From assembly GCA_020632885.1 (NCBI GenBank), contig JACKEQ010000004.1:124001-188000 (forward strand): a stretch of DNA of 64,000 nt, in the 5' to 3' direction. Shown one piece after another: positions 8,930 through 17,620 of the stretch. Made by a program: the position numbers and the translations under genes. The notes under the pieces are model-generated. The model searched no databases and was not told the origin of the DNA. It worked only from the letters and a program-made list of their open reading frames with translations. This stretch comes from Alphaproteobacteria bacterium. Its GTDB lineage: Bacteria > Myxococcota_A > UBA796 > GCA-2862545. Each line of letters starts with the position of its first letter. The stretch's first letter is position 1.

Positions 8930-11900
8930 ATGCGTTGGATCGCGATGGTGGCGTGCGTGTGGATGCTGGGGTGCAAGAACACCCCGACCGAGCCCACGGA
9001 CGAGGCAGACACCGACACGGACGCCGATGCCGACACCGATGCCGACACGGACGCGGACACCGACAGCGACGCCGACAGCGACACGGACACCGCGCCCGAC
9101 GAGGACTGCACCAACGGGTTCGACGACGACTTCGACAGCTTCGTGGACTGCGCGGACTACGCCTGCATCGACGTGAGCGCGTGCTCGGGCACCTGCCCGC
9201 CCGAGGACACCTTCGAGGACAACGACTCGTTCCTCTCGGCCTGGCCGGTCACCGGTCCTTCGTTCACGGCCCAGGACCTCATGGTCCACGGACAGGACCG
9301 CGACTGGTACACCGTCGACGTGCCGCCCGGCGGCATCTACCAGGCCCGCGTCACCTTCACGCACGCCGAGGGCGACATCGACATCCGCATCACCCGGGAT
9401 GGGGTGACCAGCCTCGACACCAGCACGAGCACCTCGGGCCAGGAGTACGTCGAGTGGACGAACGACAGCAACCAGACGGTGTCGATCGCCCTCGAGATCT
9501 ACGAGTACGGCGGGAGCGGCAACATCAACGCACGCTGCTCCACCTACTCCCTGTGGATGTACGCCGGACCCGAGCCCACGGCGGACATCTGTGGTGACGG
9601 CGTGGACAACGAGGGCGACGGCCTCGTGGACTGCGAGGACTACGACTGCGTGGCGGATCCCGCCTGCAACTGCCCGGCCGAGGACACGTACGAGCCCAAC
9701 GACACCGCCGCCACGGCCGTCCCGGCCCCCGCGAGCGCCACCGGCCTGATGACCCACAGGGACGGACCCGACTGGTTCACGGTGGAGGTGCCCGCCGGCG
9801 AGGCCGTCACCATCGACGCCACCACGGGCGACCCCCTCACCCTGCGCCTCCGGAACGGCAGCACGACGCTGGCGACCGCGACGACGGCTCCCCACCGCGT
9901 CCAGGCCCTCAACAGCAGCGGCGACACCGTGACGTGGACCGTGTCCGTCGAGGCGACCACGTGCTCGGCGTACGACCTCGCCGTGGCCACCGCGACGCCG
10001 CCACCCGAGATCTGCGACGACGACGTCGACCAGGACTTCGACAACCGGGTGGACTGCATGGACTACGACTGCATCGCGGACGCCGCGTGCGCCGCGTCCT
10101 GCGGGCCGGACGACAGCCTCGAGCCCAACGGCACCCTCGTCACCGCCACGCCGGACCCCGGACCCACGAACGCCCTGCGGGTGCACGTGGCCGACCCCGA
10201 CTTCTACCGGTTCGACGTGCCCGACGGCGAGCTGCTCGACGTCTCGGCTGCGTTCGTGCACGCGGACGGCGACATCGCCCTCCGGCTCCTCGACGACAAC
10301 GGGGTCCTGGTGATGGCCTCCGCCACCAACGCCGACGTGGAGCGGGTGCGGTGGGTCAACAACACGGGCGCCGCGGTCGTGCGGTACGTCGAGGTGCGCC
10401 TCACGGGCTCGATCCCGTGCAACACGTACGACCTGACCACCAGCGTGGGCCCCGTGCCCGACGAGGACTGCGGAGACGCCGACGACAACGACCTGGACGG
10501 CCTCCTGGACTGCGCGGACTACGACTGCATGGGCCTGCCGCCCTGCGTGTTCGACTGCGTGGTCGAGGACCCCTACGAGCCCAACGAGACCGCCTCCGAG
10601 GCAGCGGCGATCTCCGGCGCCGAGGACCTCGCGATCCACCGCCAGAACACCGACTGGTTCGTGGTGAGCTCCTTCCAGGACGACGTGGTGCGCGCCACGC
10701 TGGAGTTCGACAACACCGGCGGCCGTCGCCTGCAGATGCGCCTGTACGACCAGAACGGCGCGCTGGTGGCGAACGCCACGGACTCCACGGGCTTCGTCAC
10801 GGTCTACGAGATCAACCAGACCGCCGATCAGGACTACACCCTCGAGGTGAAGCTCGTGAACTCCACCGGTGAGCCCTGCGCGGGCTACCACCTCGAGCTC
10901 ACCAGCGGCCCTGTGCCCCAGGAGTCCTGCGACAACCTCGTGGACGACGACCTCGACGGCCTCGTGGACTGCGCCGATCTCACCTGTGCCGGCGACCTCC
11001 TCTGTCCGGACGGCTGCGACGCCCCCGACGGCTTCGAGCCCAACGACGAGCGGCTGACGGCCACCTCCGGTCTCTCCAGCCAGACCGGCCTCACCGTGCA
11101 CCGCGAGTCCGAGGACTGGTACGAGGGCTTCGCCCTCACCGGCGACCTCGTGTCCGTCGACCTGAGCTTCGTGGACGTCGACGGGAACGTCGACGTGCAG
11201 CTCGTCTCCGAGAACGGCCAGGTCCTCGTGACCGCGGCCACCAACACGAACGACGAGCGGATCCGCTGGCTGAACACGGGCTCCCCGCAGAGCGTCTACG
11301 TGCGGGTCTACGCGCCCAACGTCGCCGAGCCGTGCAACACCTACGACCTCGTGTTCGATGTCGGTCCGCCGCCGCCGGAGGACTGCGCGACCAACGTGGA
11401 CGACGACCTCGACGGGCAGCCCGGCTGCTTCGACTACGACTGCTACCAGGACATCGCGTGCGTCGGCACCTGCCCGGGGAGCGAGGACGACGACGAGGAC
11501 AACGACAGCCGCGACGACGCCGTGCCGCTCATCGGCACCACCACGGACCGCTTCGCCCATCGGCAGGACGAGGACTGGTACAGCGTGTTCGCGATCGACG
11601 GAGACCTCGTGGAGATCGTGCTCGACCACGACCGCACGGTCTTCGCCACGCTCGGCATCGCCGCGTTCGACGAGGACGGCGCGATGCTGGCGAGCAACCA
11701 GACCACGTCCGCCAACAAGCGCCTCGCGTTCGTCACCGACTACACTGGCGACGTGTTCGTGCAGGTCCGCGCGGTCTCCGGCGTGTGCAACCAGTACGAC
11801 CTCACGCTGGACGCGTACCCGGTGCCGCCCGAGGACTGCTTCGACATCATCGACAACGACCTCGACGGCCAGGCCGACTGCAACGACTACGAGTGCGCCG

Positions 11901-12733
11901 GGGTCGGCTCCTGCGCGGCCGTCTGTCCCGCGGAGGACGCCCTCGGCGGCGCGAACTCCACCTTCGAGGACGCAGCCCCCCTCGTCACCCAGACGGGCCT
12001 CATGGTGCACCGTCAGGTGCGCGACTTCTTCGTGCTGGACGTGCCCGACAACTCCCGCATGGAGGTCCAGGCCCAGTTCGTGGACGCCGACGGCGACCTC
12101 GCCCTCACCGTCTACGACGAGCTCGCCATCCCCGTGCTCGACGTGCAGACCACGACGGACGACGAGGGCTTCAACGTCACCCTCGACTCCGGCTACACCC
12201 GCCAGTACATCGTGGAGGTGTGGGTCAACGCGGGCACGTGCAACGCCTACGACTGGTCGGTGGTCACGACCACCCTGCCTCCCGAGGACTGCACGAACGC
12301 CGTCGACGACGACGGTGACGGGCTGGTGGCCTGCGACGACTTCGACTGCGCGTTCGACCCCACCACGTCGTGCGGGTGCGTCGAGGACACTCTGGAGCCC
12401 AACGACTACCCGGCGATCGCGACGACCGGTGCGTTCACCATCACCGACGCCGCCGTGCACCTGCAGGCGCCCGACTACTACACCTACACGGTGCCCCCCG
12501 GGCAGCGGATCGACGTGACGGTCGATCTGGTGAACGCGGACGGCGACATCGACATCGCGCTCTTCGGGCTGGACGGCCTCGACCTCGACGACTCGGGGAC
12601 GGCGAACGACCAGGAGACGATGTCCTGGACGAACACCGGCACGGAGGACGTCACGGTGTTCATGGTCGCCTACGTCTGGGCCTTCTCGGTGTCGCCGTGC
12701 AACACCTACGACGCCACGATCACGATCCAGTGA
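8930..12733 (+). CDS. Giant lipoprotein with eight Cys-rich calcium-binding plus PPC-like repeats
   Basis: This 1267-residue protein starts with a lipoprotein signal (lipobox Cys in WMLGCKN, residue 15) and a 28-residue Asp-rich linker. Eight tandem units of about 150 residues follow. Each opens with a calcium-loop-like Cys motif of the form C..G.DND.DG..DC.D.DC and an EPND turn. Each then has a beta-sandwich resembling the bacterial pre-peptidase C-terminal domain (DWY..VP, GDIDI). The ATG at 8930 has a GGGAG site. It is probably displayed on the outer surface as an adhesin-like or carbohydrate-binding rod, but the partner is unknown. The histidine phosphatase gene starts three bases after its stop. 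Confidence 0.8.
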   Translation: MRWIAMVACVWMLGCKNTPTEPTDEADTDTDADADTDADTDADTDSDADSDTDTAPDEDCTNGFDDDFDSFVDCADYACIDVSACSGTCPPEDTFEDNDSFLSAWPVTGPSFTAQDLMVHGQDRDWYTVDVPPGGIYQARVTFTHAEGDIDIRITRDGVTSLDTSTSTSGQEYVEWTNDSNQTVSIALEIYEYGGSGNINARCSTYSLWMYAGPEPTADICGDGVDNEGDGLVDCEDYDCVADPACNCPAEDTYEPNDTAATAVPAPASATGLMTHRDGPDWFTVEVPAGEAVTIDATTGDPLTLRLRNGSTTLATATTAPHRVQALNSSGDTVTWTVSVEATTCSAYDLAVATATPPPEICDDDVDQDFDNRVDCMDYDCIADAACAASCGPDDSLEPNGTLVTATPDPGPTNALRVHVADPDFYRFDVPDGELLDVSAAFVHADGDIALRLLDDNGVLVMASATNADVERVRWVNNTGAAVVRYVEVRLTGSIPCNTYDLTTSVGPVPDEDCGDADDNDLDGLLDCADYDCMGLPPCVFDCVVEDPYEPNETASEAAAISGAEDLAIHRQNTDWFVVSSFQDDVVRATLEFDNTGGRRLQMRLYDQNGALVANATDSTGFVTVYEINQTADQDYTLEVKLVNSTGEPCAGYHLELTSGPVPQESCDNLVDDDLDGLVDCADLTCAGDLLCPDGCDAPDGFEPNDERLTATSGLSSQTGLTVHRESEDWYEGFALTGDLVSVDLSFVDVDGNVDVQLVSENGQVLVTAATNTNDERIRWLNTGSPQSVYVRVYAPNVAEPCNTYDLVFDVGPPPPEDCATNVDDDLDGQPGCFDYDCYQDIACVGTCPGSEDDDEDNDSRDDAVPLIGTTTDRFAHRQDEDWYSVFAIDGDLVEIVLDHDRTVFATLGIAAFDEDGAMLASNQTTSANKRLAFVTDYTGDVFVQVRAVSGVCNQYDLTLDAYPVPPEDCFDIIDNDLDGQADCNDYECAGVGSCAAVCPAEDALGGANSTFEDAAPLVTQTGLMVHRQVRDFFVLDVPDNSRMEVQAQFVDADGDLALTVYDELAIPVLDVQTTTDDEGFNVTLDSGYTRQYIVEVWVNAGTCNAYDWSVVTTTLPPEDCTNAVDDDGDGLVACDDFDCAFDPTTSCGCVEDTLEPNDYPAIATTGAFTITDAAVHLQAPDYYTYTVPPGQRIDVTVDLVNADGDIDIALFGLDGLDLDDSGTANDQETMSWTNTGTEDVTVFMVAYVWAFSVSPCNTYDATITIQ
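9008..9091 (+). repeat. Asp-rich linker repeat
   Basis: Six-base units encode about 28 residues of Asp alternating with Thr, Ala or Ser just after the lipid-anchor Cys. The composition is the same as the linker at 678-920, but here it spaces an N-terminal anchor from the repeats. Confidence 0.8.
9098..12730 (+). repeat. Eight tandem protein repeats of about 450 bp
   Basis: The coding sequence contains eight diverged units, each starting at a Cys/Asp motif such as DEDCTNG, ADICGDG, PEICDDD, DEDCGDA, QESCDNL, PEDCATN, PEDCFDI and PEDCTNA. The units are clearly homologous at protein level but not identical in DNA, so the array is old. Confidence 0.8.
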
Positions 12734-12735
12734 GG

Positions 12736-13305
12736 GTGCGCTGGACGTTCCTCCGGCATGGTGAGTCCGTCGCCAACGCCGGAGGGTGGCTCTCGGGTCA
12801 GCAGGACGTCCCGCTCACCCCGCGCGGGCGGAAGGAGGCCCGGAGAGCCCGCGACCCCCTCCAGGACGTGCCGTTCGCGCGGGTGGTCGTCTCGGACCTC
12901 TCTCGCGCGCTGGAGACCGCACGCCTGGCCGCGCCGCACCACGCGCTGGTCGTGCATCCCGGGCTGCGCGAGCGCACGCTGGGCGAGTGGGACGGCCGGA
13001 CCCACGAAGAGCTCGAGGCGGCCGGCCTGAAGGACGTGCTCCTCACCCACGACGGCCGGCCTCCGGGCGGCGAGAGCCACGCGGACCTCCGCGAGCGCGG
13101 GCTCCGCACGCTGGCGGAGCTCGACGCGCCCGTCGACACCCTGGTCGTCGCCCACGGTGGCATCCTGCGGGCCATCCTGTCCGCCCTGGACGGGCTGTCC
13201 GCCGCCGAGGCCACCCGTCTCCGCCTCCCCAACACCGGCATCCAGACACGCGCGGTGGTCCCGGGCACCTGGGCCGCCCTGCACGAGGAGCACAGAGCAC
13301 GATGA
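12736..13305 (+). CDS. Histidine phosphatase (phosphoglycerate mutase-like)
   Basis: This is a 189-residue branch-1 histidine phosphatase. The catalytic RHGES motif is at the N-terminus, followed by LSRALETA, an RTLGEWDG segment and the second His in VAHGG. The GTG at 12736 follows the upstream stop by two bases, and an ATG inside the active-site motif is too late to be the start. The 3' end overlaps the thioesterase start (ATGA). The product could be a phosphoglycerate-mutase-type enzyme or a cobalamin-phosphatase-like protein; its substrate cannot be told from sequence. Confidence 0.85.
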   Translation: MRWTFLRHGESVANAGGWLSGQQDVPLTPRGRKEARRARDPLQDVPFARVVVSDLSRALETARLAAPHHALVVHPGLRERTLGEWDGRTHEELEAAGLKDVLLTHDGRPPGGESHADLRERGLRTLAELDAPVDTLVVAHGGILRAILSALDGLSAAEATRLRLPNTGIQTRAVVPGTWAALHEEHRAR

Positions 13306-13799
13306 CTCCCGGATCCGTCCGCTGCAACGAGACCTTCTGCGAGATGACCTACATCATCATGCCCAACCACCTGAACGCCCTCGACACGGTGTTCGGCGGG
13401 CAGGTGATGGCCTGGATCGACGTCTGTGCGGGGGTCTCCGCGCAGCGATTCACCAAGGGCACCGTGGTGACGGCCTCCATGGACCACCTCACCTTCCTCG
13501 CGCCCATCCGGAAGGGCGACGTGACGGTGCTTCGGAGCCAGGTGAACTGGGCAGGCCGCACGTCACTGGAGGTCGGCGTGCGCGTCGAGGCGGAGGACAT
13601 CCGGACCGGCGAGCGCCGGCACACCTCGTCCGCGTACCTCACGATGGTGTCCCTCGACGACGGGTTCCACCCGCGCCAGACCCCCACCCTCGTGCCCCAG
13701 ACGCCCGACGAGATCCGGCGCTTCGAGGATGCGCAGCACCGTCGTGCCGTGCGCCTCGAGCAGCGTGAGCGCGCCCGCCTCCGGGAGGAGCGCGCATGA
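13302..13799 (+). CDS. Acyl-CoA thioesterase, hot-dog fold (YciA/BFIT-like)
   Basis: This 165-residue protein hydrolyses acyl-CoA thioesters. It carries the hot-dog signature LDTVFGGQVMAWID with the catalytic-region Asp, followed by the HLTFLAPIRKGD strand pair. One hot-dog domain is present, as in YciA-type enzymes, with a charged C-terminal tail of about 30 residues. It overlaps both neighbours by four bases, so it is translationally coupled within the phosphatase-thioesterase-Maf-YggS operon. Confidence 0.88.
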   Translation: MTPGSVRCNETFCEMTYIIMPNHLNALDTVFGGQVMAWIDVCAGVSAQRFTKGTVVTASMDHLTFLAPIRKGDVTVLRSQVNWAGRTSLEVGVRVEAEDIRTGERRHTSSAYLTMVSLDDGFHPRQTPTLVPQTPDEIRRFEDAQHRRAVRLEQRERARLREERA

Positions 13800-14335
13800 G
13801 GATCTGGCTCGCGAGCGGCTCGCCGCGACGGCGTCAGCTGCTGTCCTGGGCCGGCCACGAGGTCGTGGGGCATCCCGAGCCCGTCGACGAGCGCTGGGTG
13901 CACGGGGAAGCCCCGGACGCCGCGGCGGAGCGTCTGGCCCGCGAGAAGTGCGTAGGACCGGCCCACGAGACCGTGCTCGCCGCGGACACCGTGGTGCACC
14001 TCGAGGGCCGCCCGTACGCCAAGCCCGACGACGACGACGACGCGGCGCGCATGCTCCGCGAGCTCTCGGGTGTCTGGCACCACGTCACGACCGGGGTGGC
14101 CATCGCGCGTGCAGGGGAGGTCCGGTCGTTCCGGGTCACCACGGACGTCCGGTTCCGCAACCTCTCGGACGCCGAGATCGCACGGTACGTGGCGACCGGC
14201 GAGCCCCACGACAAGGCCGGCGCCTACGGCATCCAGGGCCTGGGTGGGGCGCTGGTCGCGGAGGTCCGGGGCGACTGGACGAACGTGATGGGCCTGCCGC
14301 TCGAGGCCACCCTGAAGGCCCTGGAGGCCCCATGA
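13796..14335 (+). CDS. maf: Maf-like nucleoside triphosphate pyrophosphatase
   Basis: At 179 residues this is the usual Maf/YhdE size. It has the N-terminal ASGSPRRRQLL motif, the catalytic AADTVV Asp, the KPDD segment and the closing YGIQGLGGALV motif. The family cleaves dTTP, UTP or modified nucleotides to monophosphates as a housecleaning enzyme and affects septum formation. ATGA overlaps tie it to both neighbours. Confidence 0.92.
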   Translation: MRIWLASGSPRRRQLLSWAGHEVVGHPEPVDERWVHGEAPDAAAERLAREKCVGPAHETVLAADTVVHLEGRPYAKPDDDDDAARMLRELSGVWHHVTTGVAIARAGEVRSFRVTTDVRFRNLSDAEIARYVATGEPHDKAGAYGIQGLGGALVAEVRGDWTNVMGLPLEATLKALEAP

Positions 14336-14973
14336 GCATCGCCGAGCGCCTCCGGGCCGTCCGCGACGGGCTCCCGCCCGGCGTGGGCCTCGTGGCCGTC
14401 AGCAAGACCCACCCGGTGTCCGCCATCCAGGAGGCCTACGACGCCGGTCAGCGCGACTTCGGCGAGTCGTACGCCCAGGAGCTTCGCGACAAGGCCCCGC
14501 TCCTCCCCGCCGACATCCGCTGGCACTTCATCGGCGCCCTGCAGAAGAACAAGCTGAAGTACGTGGCCCCCTGGGCCTACCGCGTGCACGGCCTCACCGA
14601 GGTGGACCAGGCGGTGGGCCTGGTGAAGCGAGCGCCCGGGCCCGTCCACGGCATGGTCAACGTGAACGTCGGCGACGAGGGCAGCAAGGTCGGTGTGCCC
14701 GAGGTCGCCGTGCCGGACCTCCTCGACCGCCTCGCGGAGGTCGAGGGCTTCGTCCTCTGCGGGCTGATGTGCATCCCACCGTTCACCGAGGATCCGGCGG
14801 ACGCAGAGCCGTGGTTCGCCCGGCTCGCAGCGCTGGCGGCCCGCGAACGGGCCCGTGGGCACGCGCTCCCGGAGCTCTCGATGGGCATGAGCCACGACTG
14901 GGAGCACGCCATCCGCCACGGAACGCGCTGGGTGCGCGTGGGCACGGCGATCTTCGGCCCCCGGGAGGGCTGA
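14332..14973 (+). CDS. yggS: YggS/PLPBP family pyridoxal phosphate-binding protein
   Basis: This 213-residue PLP homeostasis protein has the fold-type III barrel landmarks. The PLP Lys is in VAVSKTHP, followed by HFIGALQKNK, and the C-terminal phosphate-binding region reads SMGMSHDWEHAI and VRVGTAIFG. It balances vitamin B6 supply and has no known catalytic activity. It is the last gene of a four-gene operon with four-base overlaps. It ends five bases from the convergent Sel1-type gene with no hairpin between them. Confidence 0.92.
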   Translation: MSIAERLRAVRDGLPPGVGLVAVSKTHPVSAIQEAYDAGQRDFGESYAQELRDKAPLLPADIRWHFIGALQKNKLKYVAPWAYRVHGLTEVDQAVGLVKRAPGPVHGMVNVNVGDEGSKVGVPEVAVPDLLDRLAEVEGFVLCGLMCIPPFTEDPADAEPWFARLAALAARERARGHALPELSMGMSHDWEHAIRHGTRWVRVGTAIFGPREG

Positions 14974-14977
14974 GGTC

Positions 14978-15841
14978 CTACCGCTTGGTGCAGGCGTCGG
15001 AGTTCCCGGACTCGCAGGCCAGCTTGTAGAGGGCCTCCTTCTCACCGGGACGCGACGGCACCTGCTCGGACGACATCAGCTCCGCGAGCTCGAAGCACCC
15101 ACGGCTGCTCTCGATCCGGCACACCTGCTGGTAGTAGTGCCCCGCCTGCTCCACGTTGCTGTCCGGAGCCTTCTTCTCGACGTGCATCGTGGCCAGCTCG
15201 AAGCAGCCGTAGTGCGGGTCGATCGTGCACGCGGTCTCGTAGAGCTGGGCAGCGCGGGCCAGGTTGTCCTTGCCCCACGTGTCCTTCGCCTCGTCGGCCA
15301 GCTCGACACACGCCTGCGGGTAGTCGCTCTTGCAGGCGGCCTCCAGCAGCTCGTGCGCCTTCTCCTTGTCTTCCCTCTTGGCGCCCTTCGCGTCGCGCAT
15401 CCCCACGGCGAGCCGCGTGCAGGCCGCCGGGATCGGGGAGTCGGTCTCGCAGGTCTGGCGGTAGTACTGCTGCGCCTTCTCCTCGTCGCGCTCGACGCCC
15501 TGGCCGGTGCGCAGTGCGTCCGCGAAGTGCACGCACCCCTGGGGCACGCCCTTCTCGCACGCCACCTCGAACAGATCCGCCGCACGCACGAGGTCCTTCG
15601 GCCCCCCGCGCGCGTCGCGCACGAGCGTGCCCAGCGCATTGCACGCCTGGGCGTGGTGGGTGCTGCAGGCCATCGAGAGGAGCCGGCGCGCCTCGGAGTA
15701 GTCCGGCCGAGCCGAGTTGAGCTGCTCGGTACCGAGCTTGAAGCAAGCCTCCGGATCGCCGTTGTTGTGGCAGGCCATCTCGACCAGCGCGGCGGGCTCG
15801 GGGGCTTCCTGGCAGGCGAGCAGGATCGTCAGCGCGAACAT
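14978..15841 (-). CDS. Sel1-like repeat lipoprotein
   Basis: This 287-residue protein is built from about seven Cys-containing Sel1/TPR-like helical pairs. The pattern is A..L...AC..G...C..L, as in the bacterial Cys-rich Sel1 (beta-lactamase HcpA-like) proteins. The leader is MFALTILLAC with the lipobox Cys at residue 10. The ATG at 15841 has a GGAGGA site, which supports this very short leader. The repeat Cys pairs probably form disulfides in the periplasm. Its role is likely protein-protein scaffolding; the partner is unknown. Confidence 0.85.
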   Translation of the reverse strand: MFALTILLACQEAPEPAALVEMACHNNGDPEACFKLGTEQLNSARPDYSEARRLLSMACSTHHAQACNALGTLVRDARGGPKDLVRAADLFEVACEKGVPQGCVHFADALRTGQGVERDEEKAQQYYRQTCETDSPIPAACTRLAVGMRDAKGAKREDKEKAHELLEAACKSDYPQACVELADEAKDTWGKDNLARAAQLYETACTIDPHYGCFELATMHVEKKAPDSNVEQAGHYYQQVCRIESSRGCFELAELMSSEQVPSRPGEKEALYKLACESGNSDACTKR

Positions 15842-15899
15842 GGGTCCTCCGGGGGCCCCTTTGTACCGCGGATGGCGACGCGGGGACAGAGCGAGTTGA

Positions 15900-15905
15900 T
15901 AGGCT
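15900..15905 (+). promoter_or_regulatory. TAGGCT -10-like element
   Basis: The sequence GATAGGCT ends 28 bases before the TTG start of the methyltransferase at 15934. It matches the TAGG(A/G/T)T-like pattern seen before other genes. No clear -35 box is visible. Confidence 0.3.
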
Positions 15906-15933
15906 GACCCGAAATCCCCCAGGGAGGTCACCC

Positions 15934-16623
15934 TTGTTCCAGCCCGGCGGCCCCACCTTCTCGGAGCTGACACGCCAGGCTTTGAGCTCGACCCGGCGCG
16001 GGTACGATCTCCTGGCACCCAGGTTCGACCGGACACCGTTCCGCACCCCGGACGTCATCGTGGACGTCCTCCGCGACCACCTCGGCCGCGTGGAGGGCGA
16101 CGTGCTCGACCTGTGCTGCGGCACGGGCGCCATCACCGCCATGGCCCGCCAGATCACCGACGGTGAGGTCGTCGGGGTGGACTTCTCGCCGGGCATGCTG
16201 GACGTCGCCCGGAAGGCCGTTCCCGGTGCCACCTTCCTCGAGCGCGACGCACGTGAGCTGGACCTCGAGGAGTCCTTCGACCTCGTGCTGAGCTCCGGGG
16301 CCTTCGGCCACTTCACCGTGCCCCAGCAGCCCCTCCTGCTCGCCAACGTCCACCGCGCGCTCCGTCCCGGTGGGCGGTTCGTGTTCGTCACGTCCACCCG
16401 GCCTCCGTTCTGGAACCCAACGGCCCTGGCCTACCGCGGCTTCAACCTGGTGATGAAGGTCCGCAACCGCCTCCTCCGCCCGCGATTCATCATGTACTAC
16501 CTGAACTTCCTGCTCCCGGAGGTCCAGGGTCGCCTGGAGGACGCGGGCTTCACCGTGCACGTCTTCCCGGTCGTCGGGGGGCCCTTCGAGCGGGCGTTCA
16601 TCGTCGAGGCCCGCAAGGCCTGA
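15934..16623 (+). CDS. Class I SAM-dependent methyltransferase
   Basis: This 229-residue protein has the class I Rossmann methyltransferase motifs: VLDLCCGTGAI, VGVDFSPGML, and LSSGAFGHF as post-I/IV. It resembles UbiE/Coq5-type small-molecule methyltransferases, and the C-terminal hydrophobic stretch (MYYLNFLLPEV) suggests a lipid or quinone substrate. The start is TTG at 15934, with a GGGAGG site six bases upstream and the homologous sequence beginning right after it. It is convergent with the TPR membrane gene. Confidence 0.8.
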   Translation: MFQPGGPTFSELTRQALSSTRRGYDLLAPRFDRTPFRTPDVIVDVLRDHLGRVEGDVLDLCCGTGAITAMARQITDGEVVGVDFSPGMLDVARKAVPGATFLERDARELDLEESFDLVLSSGAFGHFTVPQQPLLLANVHRALRPGGRFVFVTSTRPPFWNPTALAYRGFNLVMKVRNRLLRPRFIMYYLNFLLPEVQGRLEDAGFTVHVFPVVGGPFERAFIVEARKA

Positions 16624-16633
16624 CGCGTCAGGC
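16618..16633. terminator. Perfect palindrome acting as bidirectional terminator
   Basis: A 16-base perfect palindrome, GCCTGACGCGTCAGGC, lies at the convergent junction. Both TGA stop codons (16621-16623 plus, 16628-16630 minus) are inside it. Flanking GC-rich bases can lengthen the stem. No T-run follows on either side. Confidence 0.6.
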
Positions 16634-17620
16634 GGGCTCCGCGAGCAGCTCGGCGATCTCCGGGATCACCGCACGCCACCCGCTGTCGTCGAGCACGGCG
16701 AGCAGCGCGGGATCCGCCACGCGAGCCGCGTCCTGCGGACGCCCGGCGCGCAGGAGCGCCAGCGCGAGCAAGCCCCGGAAGAGCTCGCCCGAGTGGGGCT
16801 CTTCGAGGGAGACGCCGAGCTCCGCCGCCGCCTCGGGGCCTTCCTGTCGCAGGGTGAGCAGGAGCCGCACCGCGTCGAGCTGGCCCTGGACACCCGAGCT
16901 GCCCGGGGACGCCAGGGCCTCGTGGAGCACCCGCTCCGCCTCGTCGAGCCGATCCTCCAGCACGCGCACCAACGCGAGCCCGGCGCGCGCGAACGTCTGG
17001 CCCAGCGCGTCGTCCACCGTGAGGTACCAGCGGCCCGCCCGCTCGAGGTCGCCCTCTCCGAGGGCCAGCATGCCGAGGTTCAGGCGCGCTGTCGTGCGGC
17101 CACGACGGGTCGAGATCCACCCGCTCTCCAGGGCCTCGAGGCGCTCGCGGGCCACGGCCACCTCCCCGGCCTCGAGGGCCTGCAGGGCCTCCGTGAGCCG
17201 GTGGCTGGAGACGAGCCTGCGGGCCGCCCAGCCGAGCCCGAAGCCCCCCACGCCGAAGACCAGGGCGGGCAGGAAGGACTTCATCCCGACGGAGCCGACC
17301 ACCACGAGCACGAGGAGCGCCGGGGCGGCCGCCAGCAGCGGGATGGCGTAGACGAGCGCGTGGGGCGGGCGCCCGAGGTGTCCGCGCGCATCCAGCACGG
17401 CCGGGCGGGCCTCCGCGAGCCGCCGGTCGATCGTCCACGCCACGAGCCCGAGGGTCGTCATCCCCGCGAGGCAGAGGGCGGGCAGGACCTGCGAGGTGCC
17501 CTGGCCCGTGAGCTGGGCGGTGAGCCCAGCCGCCACGCCGAGGACCGCACCGCTGATCATCCAGGCCAGGAGCACGCCCCCGAGGGGCGAGCGCGCCTCG
17601 TGCTCCGTGTCGTCGGTCAT
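16628..17620 (-). CDS. TPR-containing membrane protein
   Basis: This is a 330-residue protein with four predicted membrane helices in the first half (about residues 15-40, 45-65, 88-110 and 115-135). A soluble alpha-helical C-terminal half looks like degenerate TPR repeats (RHGRLNLGMLALGEGD-type pattern). The ATG at 17620 overlaps the stop of the lipoprotein gene upstream (ATGA), so the two form a coupled operon. The function is unknown; membrane tethering of a scaffolding domain is an inference. Confidence 0.7.
   Translation of the reverse strand: MTDDTEHEARSPLGGVLLAWMISGAVLGVAAGLTAQLTGQGTSQVLPALCLAGMTTLGLVAWTIDRRLAEARPAVLDARGHLGRPPHALVYAIPLLAAAPALLVLVVVGSVGMKSFLPALVFGVGGFGLGWAARRLVSSHRLTEALQALEAGEVAVARERLEALESGWISTRRGRTTARLNLGMLALGEGDLERAGRWYLTVDDALGQTFARAGLALVRVLEDRLDEAERVLHEALASPGSSGVQGQLDAVRLLLTLRQEGPEAAAELGVSLEEPHSGELFRGLLALALLRAGRPQDAARVADPALLAVLDDSGWRAVIPEIAELLAEPA

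Noticed and set aside
4066..9114. Long open frame (1682 residues) on the minus strand opposite the glutamate dehydrogenase.
   Set aside because: Its translation is Val/Glu/His/Arg-rich low complexity, typical of antisense frames in GC-rich DNA, and it covers a conserved gene on the plus strand.
8900..12460. Long minus-strand open frame (1186 residues) opposite the repeat lipoprotein.
   Set aside because: It is the antisense of a repeat gene; repeats in the composition explain it and no start site or family is visible.
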